Part shown: positions 8,228-16,502 of the stretch, one piece after another | Layout: each line of letters starts with the position of its first letter | How positions within the stretch are numbered: position 1 is the stretch's first letter | Assembly (NCBI GenBank): GCA_019058515.1 | Contig: JAHPYY010000130.1 | Location: 1-22,865 of the forward strand | Length of the DNA: 22,865 nt | Direction: 5' to 3' | DNA from: Promethearchaeota archaeon | Lineage (GTDB): Archaea > Asgardarchaeota > Lokiarchaeia > Sigynarchaeales > SOKP01 | Made by a program: the position numbers and the translations under genes | Notes under the pieces: model-generated | What the model saw: the letters and a program-made list of their open reading frames with translations, nothing else | Database searches by the model: none | Told to the model about the DNA's origin: nothing

Positions 8228-8687
8228 TTTAAATCATATATCTGATTAGGTCTAACTATTAAAGGCGACGTAATTATTTAAACTGAATTAGACTTATAGA
8301 TTATCGAATTATTGAGAGTTCTCTATTAGTACTACCATATTCGCGGTATGAATTCTTTATTGAGCAATTTGGCAATCATTTTGCTTTATGATTAATCTCT
8401 ATAGTTTATAATATCTATAAAGTTATAGCTTAAATTTAGCAATTCCAAGAATTTAGTCAATTAACTACCTTTAAACTAATATATGTATTTTAAGAACCCT
8501 AAAAGCGACCTCATCAAAAAGCATAAATAGGCGAGCTATGAATGTTATAATAAAACAAGTAGAAGCATATCAAAAAATATTTATTATAAACCCCAACAAT
8601 TTTATTCTTCTACTAAAAAAGAGTAAGTTAAGTCTCCAACAAAAATATAAAAAAATAAGAAAATTATTAGGTAAATCTCTTTCTTCT
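8228..8687. other. AT-rich spacer without a recognisable gene
   Basis: About 460 bases between the 145-residue gene and GAPDH. I see no tRNA-like fold, no long open frame and no clear repeat family. The left end should carry the promoter of the 145-residue gene (TTTAAA-type box near 8274-8281, read on the minus strand), and the right end carries T-rich terminator sequence for GAPDH. The middle has an imperfect AT-rich inverted repeat around 8400-8430. Confidence 0.5.
8640..8665 (-). terminator. T-rich terminator of GAPDH
   Basis: Just past the GAPDH stop, the minus strand reads a series of T tracts (TTTTCTTATTTTTTTATATTTTTG), the usual form of archaeal intrinsic termination. No stem is obvious. 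Confidence 0.45.
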
Positions 8688-9695
8688 CTACAACTTCTTT
8701 ACTATTAAATCAGCAAGTCTATTAGAATATCCCCACTCGTTATCGTACCAACTTATAACACTCACGAGGTTACCAATAGCCTTGGTCCAAAGCGAACAAA
8801 AGATAGAACTGTGAGCGTTGCCAATTATGTCACTACTAACAATTGGATCGTCGGTATATTCTAAAATACCTCTCAATTGTCCGTTAGCGTACTCCTTCAT
8901 TTTTGCGTTAACTTCGGCTGCTGTTGTTGGGTTTTCTACATTTACTTTTAGATCTACTACAGAACCGTCTACCGTTGGAACTCGCATAGCAATACCATCT
9001 AACTTTCCATTTAACTCTGGAAACACGCTTCCAATAGCAACCGCTGCTCCCGTAGATGTAGGGATGATATTTTGAGCACAAGCTCTCCCTCTAATCATTT
9101 TGATGGGATCTCCAGAAGTTGCGGTGTCTACTGGTTTTTGATTTCCCGTGTAGGAATGAGTCGTAGTCATTATTCCATGAGTTATTTTGTAATTGTCATG
9201 GAGAACTTTAACTACAGGTGCCAAACAATTAGTCGTACATGATGCGTTAGAAACGATTTTATGTTCGTCGGTAATCTTCTCATCATTACAACCTAATACT
9301 ACGGTTATATCTGGATTAGTAGCAGGGGCGCTGATTAGAACTCGTTTTGCTCCTGCTTGAAGATGTTTAGACGCTCCTTCCCTTTTGACAAAAAATCCAG
9401 TAGATTCTAAAGCTACATCAATATTGTTCTGAGCGTGTGGTAAATTAGCAGGGTCTCGTTCTGCACTCACCGGAATTTCTTTGCCATTCACTACTAATGC
9501 TTTTTCTTTTGCCTCGACAGTTCCGTTAAATCTCCCAAACACCGTATCATACCTTAACACATAAGCTAAATACTTAGGTTCGAAAAGATCGTTTATTGCA
9601 ACGATATCAATGTCTAAATCAGGTCTTGCCATGACAGCTCGGAAGAAATTTCTTCCTATCCTTCCAAATCCGTTAATTGCTACTCTTTTTGCCAA
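8688..9695 (-). CDS. gap: Type I glyceraldehyde-3-phosphate dehydrogenase (phosphorylating)
   Basis: GapA-type GAPDH, which converts glyceraldehyde-3-phosphate, phosphate and NAD(P)+ to 1,3-bisphosphoglycerate in glycolysis or the reverse in gluconeogenesis. From the chosen start it has 335 residues: VAINGFGRIGR at 5-15, the catalytic cysteine C153 in SNASCTTNC, H180 in TTTHSYTGNQ, STGAA at 214-218, and WYDNEWGYSNR near 316-326. There is no ATG. TTG codons occur at 9704 and 9695. The second gives MAKRVAINGFGRIGR, the usual family N-terminus, and has GAAGG about 8 bases upstream, so I prefer it. Most archaea use the unrelated type II enzyme, so this bacterial-type copy suggests transfer. It is divergent from the M20 peptidase gene. 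Confidence 0.93.
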   Translation of the reverse strand: MAKRVAINGFGRIGRNFFRAVMARPDLDIDIVAINDLFEPKYLAYVLRYDTVFGRFNGTVEAKEKALVVNGKEIPVSAERDPANLPHAQNNIDVALESTGFFVKREGASKHLQAGAKRVLISAPATNPDITVVLGCNDEKITDEHKIVSNASCTTNCLAPVVKVLHDNYKITHGIMTTTHSYTGNQKPVDTATSGDPIKMIRGRACAQNIIPTSTGAAVAIGSVFPELNGKLDGIAMRVPTVDGSVVDLKVNVENPTTAAEVNAKMKEYANGQLRGILEYTDDPIVSSDIIGNAHSSIFCSLWTKAIGNLVSVISWYDNEWGYSNRLADLIVKKL

Positions 9696-9788
9696 ATTAA
9701 TCAACCTTCAAATTTGTGCTAATTTTTAAATTAGAATTTGCAAACTAAATAATAATCCATAATTTAAAAGACCCATAGGTAAGTAATC

Positions 9789-9796
9789 TTTTTATA
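9789..9796 (+). promoter_or_regulatory. TATA box of the M20 peptidase gene
   Basis: TTTTTATA is centred about 26 bases before the ATG at 9819, with no Shine-Dalgarno sequence, which predicts a leaderless mRNA. The 8-base palindrome ACCTAGGT (9798-9805) lies between the box and the start, where a regulator could block initiation; that is an inference. Confidence 0.5.
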
Positions 9797-9818
9797 CACC
9801 TAGGTTTAATACTCGATT

Positions 9819-11039
9819 ATGAGCGACTATATTAGTTTAATATTAGAACGAATCGATGAAATGAAATCAGAAATTGTCGAATTTCACAAAAAATTAGTCC
9901 AAATCCCCTCTGAAAATCCACCTTCGAAATACAAACCTGTTTCGAACTTCACAGCTGAAAAATTTAGAGAATTAGGGTTAAAAACTAGTCAGAAGCGAAA
10001 TAACGTGATAGGAGAGTTATCTAATAATTCAGGTCCTACCTTAATACTTTACGGCCACCTCGATACCGTCGAAGCGTTTAAAGGTTGGACGAAAGATCCT
10101 TTTGGGGGAGAAGAAATCGATGGAAAAATATACGGTAGAGGCTCTTCGGACGATAAATCGTCAGTAACTGCCACGATATATGCAATAAAAGCCCTGTTAG
10201 AAGAAGGCATCGAACTTAAGGGAAATATTAAGTTAATTGCGGTGGTGGACGAAGAGACAGGTGGTTTTAGGGGTGCAGAATACCTTTTAAGTAGCAATTT
10301 AGTTAGCGGTGATACGTGTTTGTTAGGAGATGCTTCAGCTGGATTTCCCTACGCGTACTGCGGAGGATGTATGTATATTACTTTTGTCACCTACGGTAAA
10401 CAAGCGCACGGATTAGGATTTCCCGATTTGCCAGAAAAATATCGGTCTGAAAATTCGGGAGTGAATGCGATCGAACGCATGGTTAAAATTATGAGCTTTT
10501 TGCTTGAATTAAAAGAAGAAATACAAGAAATAGAGTCAGAGTACCCTTCTGCAGAAGGTTGGAACGCTACTGTAAGCAGTATTAATATCGCTCAAATAGA
10601 GGGAGGAAACAAAATTACAACCGTTCCAGATAAGTGTTTTCTCCACTGTAGCGTAAACACCATTCCTGAGTTAGACATTCTCAGCATTCGAGAGAGAATT
10701 TTAAACTTTATTGAAAAAATGAAGGAGTACGACCCGTACTTCGACGCTGTGGTTCAAATTCCCGTTGCATATGACCCAACTGTAATCGAAGAAAATTCTA
10801 AATTTGCTCAAGCTGTAAAACAAGCGTTTAAAGTAGTTTACGGCGAGGAACGTAGCTTTAAAACACTGCTTCCTTCGACCGACTCCCATTGGTTTCAAGA
10901 GCGAGGAATTGATACGATTTTAATAGGCGCCTCTAGAAGCGATAACAATATTCACACAGTGGATGAATTCGTCTATATTGAGGATTTGTTGAACCTGACA
11001 AAATTATTTGCGATATCAGCATTGAATTATCTTACTTAA
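9819..11039 (+). CDS. M20 family metallopeptidase / deacylase (ArgE/DapE-like)
   Basis: 406 residues with an ATG start. M20 enzymes are cytoplasmic di-zinc hydrolases that remove acyl groups from amino acids or cleave small peptides (ArgE, DapE, LysK and related). All expected residues are visible: H80 and catalytic D82 in LYGHLDTVEA, bridging D111 in GRGSSDDKS, general base E145 and metal ligand E146 in VVDEETGGFRGAEY, D171 in LLGDASAG, and H379 in NNIHTVDEF. The lid/dimerisation domain runs from about 185 to 300 and holds the histidine of GKQAHG (H197). The exact substrate cannot be told; no arginine, lysine or diaminopimelate biosynthesis gene lies nearby. It is transcribed alone, back to back with GAPDH. 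Confidence 0.92.
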   Translation: MSDYISLILERIDEMKSEIVEFHKKLVQIPSENPPSKYKPVSNFTAEKFRELGLKTSQKRNNVIGELSNNSGPTLILYGHLDTVEAFKGWTKDPFGGEEIDGKIYGRGSSDDKSSVTATIYAIKALLEEGIELKGNIKLIAVVDEETGGFRGAEYLLSSNLVSGDTCLLGDASAGFPYAYCGGCMYITFVTYGKQAHGLGFPDLPEKYRSENSGVNAIERMVKIMSFLLELKEEIQEIESEYPSAEGWNATVSSINIAQIEGGNKITTVPDKCFLHCSVNTIPELDILSIRERILNFIEKMKEYDPYFDAVVQIPVAYDPTVIEENSKFAQAVKQAFKVVYGEERSFKTLLPSTDSHWFQERGIDTILIGASRSDNNIHTVDEFVYIEDLLNLTKLFAISALNYLT

Positions 11040-11168
11040 ATGCTTTATTCACAATATAATAAACTTTAAACAAGAGATCACCATTTTAAATTATATTATC
11101 AAAACAAAATATTCTAAGATTTTTTGAATTATGTTTAAGCCTCACTTACTTTGCAAACGTAGCTTGAC

Positions 11169-11768
11169 ATGGATAAAGACGAAATAAAATCGGCCTTAGG
11201 AAACACTGTGGTAGTGGTATCAGGTATACCGCGTTCTGGGACCTCCTTAATGATGCAAATGTTAGAAGCGGGAGGGATAACTCTATTAATAGATAACAAA
11301 AGGAAACCTGATGATAACAATCCAAAAGGTTATTACGAGTTAGAAGCTGTTAAAAAATTGGCAACGGATCATTCATGCATCGACGAGGGGATTGGTAAAG
11401 CGGTAAAAGTAATTTCTCAACTGTTAGTGTATTTACCAGACACCCATAATTATAAAGTAATATTCATGCAAAGAGAAATGGATGAAATCTTACGTTCTCA
11501 ACAGAAAATGCTCGGGATCAGTAGCGATCAGGACGAGGATTTAGAACTTGTGGTAAAAGTATTCGAAAGAGATTTAATTAAAGCAAAAGCGTGGGCAGAT
11601 TCCAAACCTAATGTGGACCTCGAGTTTGTGAATTTCAAAGATGTTATTGAAACTCCCCTTGATGTTATTCAAAAAATAACCTCATTTTTACAGCTTGAAT
11701 TAAATATAGATAAGATGACTGAAGTAGTGGATCCTGATTTGTATAGAAATAAGCCCGAATTAGAATAG
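11169..11768 (+). CDS. Sulfotransferase-family P-loop protein
   Basis: 199 residues with an ATG start. The N-terminal motif VVVSGIPRSGTSLMMQMLEA (about 15-34) is the PAPS 5'-phosphosulfate-binding loop of sulfotransferases. R102 and S110 in MQREMDEILRSQQ have the R-x7-S spacing of the 3'-phosphate-binding site. The C-terminal part (FVNFKDVIETPLDVIQKITS) matches the family pattern in which a late helix follows the core strand. It is short for a full sulfotransferase, so it may be a minimal form or bind another nucleotide. It lies 100 bases upstream of the PaaK-like adenylating enzyme on the same strand, and the two could act on one metabolite. No PAPS synthesis gene is in the window. Confidence 0.78.
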   Translation: MDKDEIKSALGNTVVVVSGIPRSGTSLMMQMLEAGGITLLIDNKRKPDDNNPKGYYELEAVKKLATDHSCIDEGIGKAVKVISQLLVYLPDTHNYKVIFMQREMDEILRSQQKMLGISSDQDEDLELVVKVFERDLIKAKAWADSKPNVDLEFVNFKDVIETPLDVIQKITSFLQLELNIDKMTEVVDPDLYRNKPELE

Positions 11769-11868
11769 ATGAATTTCTCGCTCCAGATTATACTTTATTC
11801 AAATATAGTTTTTAAATCCTGTATGTTATATTGTTATTAGACATATCAACTTCTTTTAAACGACTAAT

Positions 11869-13512
11869 TTGCCTTCATTTGACTTTGATTGTAACATCCA
11901 GAAGATTTTTAAATCCAGATTTTCCGAATTACAAAAGACGGATTGGAAAAAATGGTTGGAACTAGACTCTAACGAAGAATACGAGGAGTTGATATTAAAT
12001 AATTCCGGATTATCAAACTGCGACGATTTATGTGATAAAATTCGGGAAGAAACCACTAATTCCAGAAGTTTCTCAAAAGATCTGGAATCATTTGTTGCGA
12101 GTTACGATGATTCAGACCCGTTTGTGATGTGTCACACATCTGGAACGACGAATTCTAAGATTTCTGCGTTAAAATGGTTTCACATGTCAGATGATATCAT
12201 TCGAAGATTTTGGGCTCCAGGGATGCAAGCGATTTTTGAATCAAGTGGCCTTAATAGAAATTCATCCGCTGTTATCTTTGTTCCATCCCGAATTGCTCTT
12301 GATGGTTTAAAAACAATAGAAGATAAGAGCTATATCTCCCTGTATTCGTCAGAGTTCTCTCAACGAATAATGCTTTCGATTATTAAGCCAGCAGAATATC
12401 TTTTTTTCGAGTATAAAAATTCTAAGAACTTGTCGGTTATTTTAAAAATATTGGATTTACCTAATATTTCCGTTATATCCGCTCCCGCCGCAACAGTATT
12501 AGGGTGGGCTGATATTCTCAAGTTAGAAGACGGCTTAAGGAAATCTATAAATCTTCTTAAAGAAGATACCGATGAGATTAAAAACTATTTAAGAAAGATC
12601 GAAAGAGAGGGTATAAACACAGTCGCTAAAGAATTGAGAGATGAATTGTCCAATAAGCTTTCACAAGCAACGCTTGTGTTTAGTATCAGTTCCTTATCAG
12701 AAAAAGACTGGGATTTAATTCGAACATTTATGAGATGGGAGAGAGGGAAAGAACGATTTACTAACTTATATGTTGCATCAGAAGTTGGTCCTTTCGCAGC
12801 AAGCATAACTAATGATGACTACACACTTTCTCGACTTAATCGAATGTATGTTTTTCCTTTGGTAATACCCGTACTCGAACAAAAAGGTAAAAAGATGCTA
12901 ATTACCCAATGTAAAGAAGTGATAGGAAAATTGTATGTTTCTCGAATTAATGAAGGTACGGGTTTGTTTAACATTGATATTGGAGATGTCGTACATTTAG
13001 CTGATAAGGGCGCCCCTTTACCGCAGATTAGTGGAAAGATCTTACGTTCTTCGTTCAAACTAAAATACGAAGTAAAATTTTCTGAAGAGATTAGATTTAA
13101 TCAAGATTATAGCGTATACGCAGGAGATTATTTTACTCTTGGTGACTTTGAGATTTACGAGCCTCGCTTATTACTCGAGTGTCTCAGGAAAGATTGTAAT
13201 TACAATGGTGACGCGGTGGTGCTTTTAAATAAAAAAGAAAACAATTTAGACAACTGGGCGCTAGTGGTAAAATCTAATTCAGATTGTCAAAACGCCACGA
13301 GTATCGTAAATTTAATTACGAAATGTGGTATGCAAAATGAATTTTTCGATGCTATTCGTAAAAGCATTATCAAAATCAAGCCGATTTCTAAAGAACCTGT
13401 GAATTTTTTGACTGATCGAACTACCATTTTAAGAAAAGTTAGAAATGGAGAAGTTCCTAAAGGTATACTAAAAAAATGGCCTCTTTATTTGATATCACCT
13501 AAGAATTTTTAA
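11869..13512 (+). CDS. Divergent AMP-forming adenylating enzyme (PaaK/phenylacetate-CoA ligase-like)
   Basis: 547 residues from a TTG start; an in-frame TAA lies just upstream (11857-11859) and the first ATG falls near residue 87, inside the core, so TTG is favoured. The ATP-binding loop appears as CHTSGTTNSKI (88-98), diverged from the usual TSGTTGxPK. The second adenylate motif is YVASEVGPF (301-309), and the conserved aspartate is in NIDIGDVV (368-375). The C-terminal domain (about 400-547) is short, and the usual catalytic lysine motif is not obvious; the best candidate is RKVRNGEVPKG near 522-532. Such enzymes activate carboxylates as acyl-AMP and often transfer them to CoA. The substrate is unknown. 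It probably shares a unit with the upstream sulfotransferase-like gene, though a TATA-like TTTTTAAAT lies in the 100-base gap. Confidence 0.72.
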   Translation: MPSFDFDCNIQKIFKSRFSELQKTDWKKWLELDSNEEYEELILNNSGLSNCDDLCDKIREETTNSRSFSKDLESFVASYDDSDPFVMCHTSGTTNSKISALKWFHMSDDIIRRFWAPGMQAIFESSGLNRNSSAVIFVPSRIALDGLKTIEDKSYISLYSSEFSQRIMLSIIKPAEYLFFEYKNSKNLSVILKILDLPNISVISAPAATVLGWADILKLEDGLRKSINLLKEDTDEIKNYLRKIEREGINTVAKELRDELSNKLSQATLVFSISSLSEKDWDLIRTFMRWERGKERFTNLYVASEVGPFAASITNDDYTLSRLNRMYVFPLVIPVLEQKGKKMLITQCKEVIGKLYVSRINEGTGLFNIDIGDVVHLADKGAPLPQISGKILRSSFKLKYEVKFSEEIRFNQDYSVYAGDYFTLGDFEIYEPRLLLECLRKDCNYNGDAVVLLNKKENNLDNWALVVKSNSDCQNATSIVNLITKCGMQNEFFDAIRKSIIKIKPISKEPVNFLTDRTTILRKVRNGEVPKGILKKWPLYLISPKNF

Positions 13513-13528
13513 AATAAAAATAAAGTAG

Positions 13529-14449
13529 TTAAAGACCATCTATATTATTTAATGTATCTGATAAGAACCGAGGATCGTTTTTAAGAAGTTTCATCGCTTT
13601 TAGGGCACTTTGTTCCTTGTCTTTTATTTCCAACATGAGGTCGAAATTTACATTTCTCGTTTTCTCGATAAAATTTTTGAAATTTTCCATGGAAATACTG
13701 TCAGCATGACTTGGCTTTCCTTTTGTAGGATGTTGAGAGCTATAGTGTACGATTGGTATTCCATCCTTCTCGTTCCATGTATCGAAAGCGAAGTTAAATG
13801 CATCTGAAAATGACAATCCTCTGTTTAAGTATTCATAGTGATAGGCATCGAATATCGTTGGAATTCCTATTAGTTCACTGATCTCGACGCATTCGCTTAA
13901 ACTATAGCTTTTATCGTCATTTTCGATGACATGGCGCTTCTTAATCAAGGGATCTAAGCGTTTATAGATCCTTTTGAACCGTTTTACGCTTTCGCTTTTG
14001 TTTCCATATACACCCCCCACATGAGTTATTATTTTTGCCGATGAATCTAATCCAAGTAAATCTAACACATTAATGTGGTAATAAAGTTCTTTAATGCTAT
14101 TTTGAACGACTTTTTCGTTTTTTGAGTTCAGGACTGTATATTGTCCAGGATGCATGGTGATCCTCATGTGTTCTTTTTTAATATATTTACCAATATCTTT
14201 AAACTGAGGCTTAAAATAGTCCTGCCAGTTAAATTTTATTATTGGATGGGAGGCAAAAGGAATTAAGTCGGATGTTATTCGAAAGAAAAAAATTTGGTGT
14301 CTGGCATTATATCGCAAAATTTTGAGCAAGCAATCAAGGTTTTGGTCGATGGTTTCAATTAATTTCTTTTCAGAATAATTTTTCAAACGAAATGTTCGAC
14401 TACTTCTACACTCAAGCGATAAATTAATACATGCATACCCAATTTTCAT
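13529..14449 (-). CDS. uvsE: UV damage endonuclease (UVDE)
   Basis: 306 residues with an ATG start, the usual length for bacterial UvsE/UVDE. The enzyme is a TIM-barrel nuclease that nicks DNA 5' to UV photoproducts and some other lesions, using a tri-metal centre. The known metal-site pattern is complete: H100 in TMHPGQY, H143 in THVGGVYG, E176 in IENDD, D201 and H204 in FDAYHYE, H236 in VHYSSQ, H248 in SHAD and E274 in LEIKDKE. The N-terminal GYACINLS (4-11) and the SDLIPFASHP region (60-69) are also family signatures. It stands alone and is convergent with the adenylating enzyme, 16 bases apart. UVDE is patchily distributed in archaea, so lateral transfer is plausible. Confidence 0.94.
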   Translation of the reverse strand: MKIGYACINLSLECRSSRTFRLKNYSEKKLIETIDQNLDCLLKILRYNARHQIFFFRITSDLIPFASHPIIKFNWQDYFKPQFKDIGKYIKKEHMRITMHPGQYTVLNSKNEKVVQNSIKELYYHINVLDLLGLDSSAKIITHVGGVYGNKSESVKRFKRIYKRLDPLIKKRHVIENDDKSYSLSECVEISELIGIPTIFDAYHYEYLNRGLSFSDAFNFAFDTWNEKDGIPIVHYSSQHPTKGKPSHADSISMENFKNFIEKTRNVNFDLMLEIKDKEQSALKAMKLLKNDPRFLSDTLNNIDGL

Positions 14450-14622
14450 AGTATCTTTCCTAGTTCTTATAGGTGATTTGAGAAAAGTAACTTTAAGAGA
14501 AATTTGATTAATATTTAAAAAGTAGAATATTTTTATTAAAAGATTAAAATCTTATATTAATTTCTTTGTGAAAAAATAGATTGGTATCCTAATTTAAACA
14601 CTTTTCGGTAAATAAATAACTA

Positions 14623-14630
14623 CAAGGAAT
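14623..14630 (+). promoter_or_regulatory. Shine-Dalgarno sequence that fixes a TTG start
   Basis: CAAGGAAT lies about 8 bases before the TTG at 14637. An in-frame TAA occurs at 14613-14615 and the next in-frame ATG is about 57 codons downstream within the second hydrophobic segment, so this site supports TTG as the real start. Confidence 0.5.
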
Positions 14631-14636
14631 AAGAAG

Positions 14637-16502
14637 TTGACGGAAAACAGTGCCAAAGCAGAGGAATCAGGAGTTATAAAAGAAGAGGTAAAGCATCAAT
14701 TCAAATTTTATATAACAGCATTTTTTATTACCTATTTACTGTCTTATTTCATACCCTCTATTATCTTTGCTGCGTATATTATTCTAGTATTCTTCCCATT
14801 CGTCCTAATGGTACCAACTTTTGTAGAACTCTTCACTAGTCTTGAATCGATAATTGCATTATTATTTACTCCTCTTGTACTAACCCTTTGCTATATAATT
14901 AGAATGTATGTGGTGGCGTCCATATCAAAAATTATTTGGAACTACACCGAAAGAGGTTCTCCTTCCAAAGAGGGAATCATTCCTAGAAATATTCCAAGTA
15001 AGACGCTGAATTTCTACCATATTCGGAGTTTCTTGATAAAATACCCAAAAAATCTGTTCATGAAGGGATTATTTCCCTGGGCAATTAATTGGCTATACAA
15101 TTTTATCGGTTCCAACAAGGTTGGTAAAGGAGTTACTATCGAAGAACAATTTGGGGCAGATAGATTTGTAGAGTTTGGAGATAATTCATACATCGGAGTC
15201 AACTCCGGATTTAGCTCGCACGCAGTAGATGGTAGTTTTGGAAATATATCGTATTTCAAAATAAAACTGGATAAAAATGTAACCGCGGGGGGAATGAATT
15301 GTGTCGCTCCCGGGGTGACAGTCGGGGCGAATTCTTACCTTTTCCCATTCGCAGGAGCTACAAAATTTAATCACCTCAAGGGAAATAATTACTATTACGG
15401 AGTTCCACTGAGAAAGATCTTTAAGAAAAAAATTACTGAGTATTCCTCTATACCGAAAGAAATTATCGAAGAGGAACAAAATTATCAAGCAGATCCTCAG
15501 AGTTTTGAGGTGCTAAAAAAAGTTATATCAGAGAACTACTCTCCAAACTATAGTGTAGAAGCTTTAACTCAAGCTGAAACTGAAACTCCTCAGTTAAAAC
15601 CACATGTAATCGATGATAAAGATAATTTTGCTGTTGACTTTAGCACGAGTAGCTCAATTAATCGTATAAGCTTAAAATTTCTCTTCTTATATTTGCCAAT
15701 ATTCTTGGCAAGTGGACTTCTTGCAGGAATGTTCTGGGAAGACATGTCCTTTATAGCTAGTCTTTTTAATATGGAAATTCTGTATATTTGCCTATTGCCA
15801 GTTATAATATTTGCTACTTATAACATGTTCTATTTCTTTTGCGTTATTCTAAGCAAACTATTTTTAATATTCATTAACTTAATTCATAGACCTAAGGAAG
15901 GAATATTCAGAGCGAAAAAAGGAAACACCGACTTTGAATTTTGGCGATTGCGAACTGAACTGAAAAAACTTGTATTGTGGATTAGTAATAATTATCCGCT
16001 TCCTTGGATTGATGCATTAGCCTTTAGATGGTTTGGGATTAAAATGAACTTCTCAAGCCATCTACCCGATGCGTGGGTAGATGCAGAATTCATTAAACTC
16101 GGTCGTAAAGTGACGGTGGGGCAAGGAGCAGTGGTCATGTCTTCGATGATTGTAGGTAACTACTTAATAATTAAGAAAGTAATTTTTGAAGATTATGCCG
16201 TCATCGGTGGGGTTTCAACCGTATCTCCAGGAACTTATGTGGGAGCTGACACGGTATTAGGAGCGCTTTCAGTTACAAATTACAACCAAAAACTAGAACC
16301 TGGCTGGATTTATTTTGGAATTCCCGTAATAAAGCTTAAACCGAATAAATACGCTGAAATGCGACGGGATTTAATAGTAAAAAAAGACGTTGACAAACGA
16401 ATTAAATACACAACGGAAACCGAAGTAAACATAGATGAAGACAAAAAAATCCTCGTAAAGAGCAAAAATAGCAATAGCGAGCATTCAAACAAAGGTGAGT
16501 AA
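14637..16502 (+). CDS. Membrane protein with two tandem left-handed beta-helix acyltransferase modules (Pls/PosA C-terminal-like)
   Basis: 621 residues from a TTG start. The layout is a membrane block (about 24-100), beta-helix domain 1 (160-262, hexapeptide turns such as VGKGVTIEEQFG and VAPGVTVGANS), a charged linker (265-340), a second membrane block (344-415), beta-helix domain 2 (478-570, VGQGAVVMSS, VSPGTYVGADTV) and a charged tail. The second module is clearly related to the protein encoded next (HRPKEGIF versus HKPREGIF; WVDAEFIKLGRKV versus WVDTEFIELGKNV). Together they give three membrane-plus-helix modules, as in the terminal region of epsilon-poly-lysine-synthetase-type NRPSs (TIGR02353), but no adenylation or carrier domain is present. 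The likely role is amide or ester transfer at the membrane. Domain 1 holds a candidate catalytic histidine, H195, in SSHAVDG. Confidence 0.8.
   Translation: MTENSAKAEESGVIKEEVKHQFKFYITAFFITYLLSYFIPSIIFAAYIILVFFPFVLMVPTFVELFTSLESIIALLFTPLVLTLCYIIRMYVVASISKIIWNYTERGSPSKEGIIPRNIPSKTLNFYHIRSFLIKYPKNLFMKGLFPWAINWLYNFIGSNKVGKGVTIEEQFGADRFVEFGDNSYIGVNSGFSSHAVDGSFGNISYFKIKLDKNVTAGGMNCVAPGVTVGANSYLFPFAGATKFNHLKGNNYYYGVPLRKIFKKKITEYSSIPKEIIEEEQNYQADPQSFEVLKKVISENYSPNYSVEALTQAETETPQLKPHVIDDKDNFAVDFSTSSSINRISLKFLFLYLPIFLASGLLAGMFWEDMSFIASLFNMEILYICLLPVIIFATYNMFYFFCVILSKLFLIFINLIHRPKEGIFRAKKGNTDFEFWRLRTELKKLVLWISNNYPLPWIDALAFRWFGIKMNFSSHLPDAWVDAEFIKLGRKVTVGQGAVVMSSMIVGNYLIIKKVIFEDYAVIGGVSTVSPGTYVGADTVLGALSVTNYNQKLEPGWIYFGIPVIKLKPNKYAEMRRDLIVKKDVDKRIKYTTETEVNIDEDKKILVKSKNSNSEHSNKGE

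Noticed and set aside
8400..8432. Imperfect AT-rich inverted repeat (CTATA ... TATAG) in the spacer
   Set aside because: The arms match only at the ends and the region is very AT-rich, so a chance palindrome is likely.
8538..8708. Open frame of 56 codons on the plus strand running from the spacer into the 3' end of GAPDH
   Set aside because: It is almost all Lys, Ile, Leu, Asn and Ser, covers the T-rich terminator of GAPDH on the other strand, has no ribosome binding site and looks like AT-rich chance.
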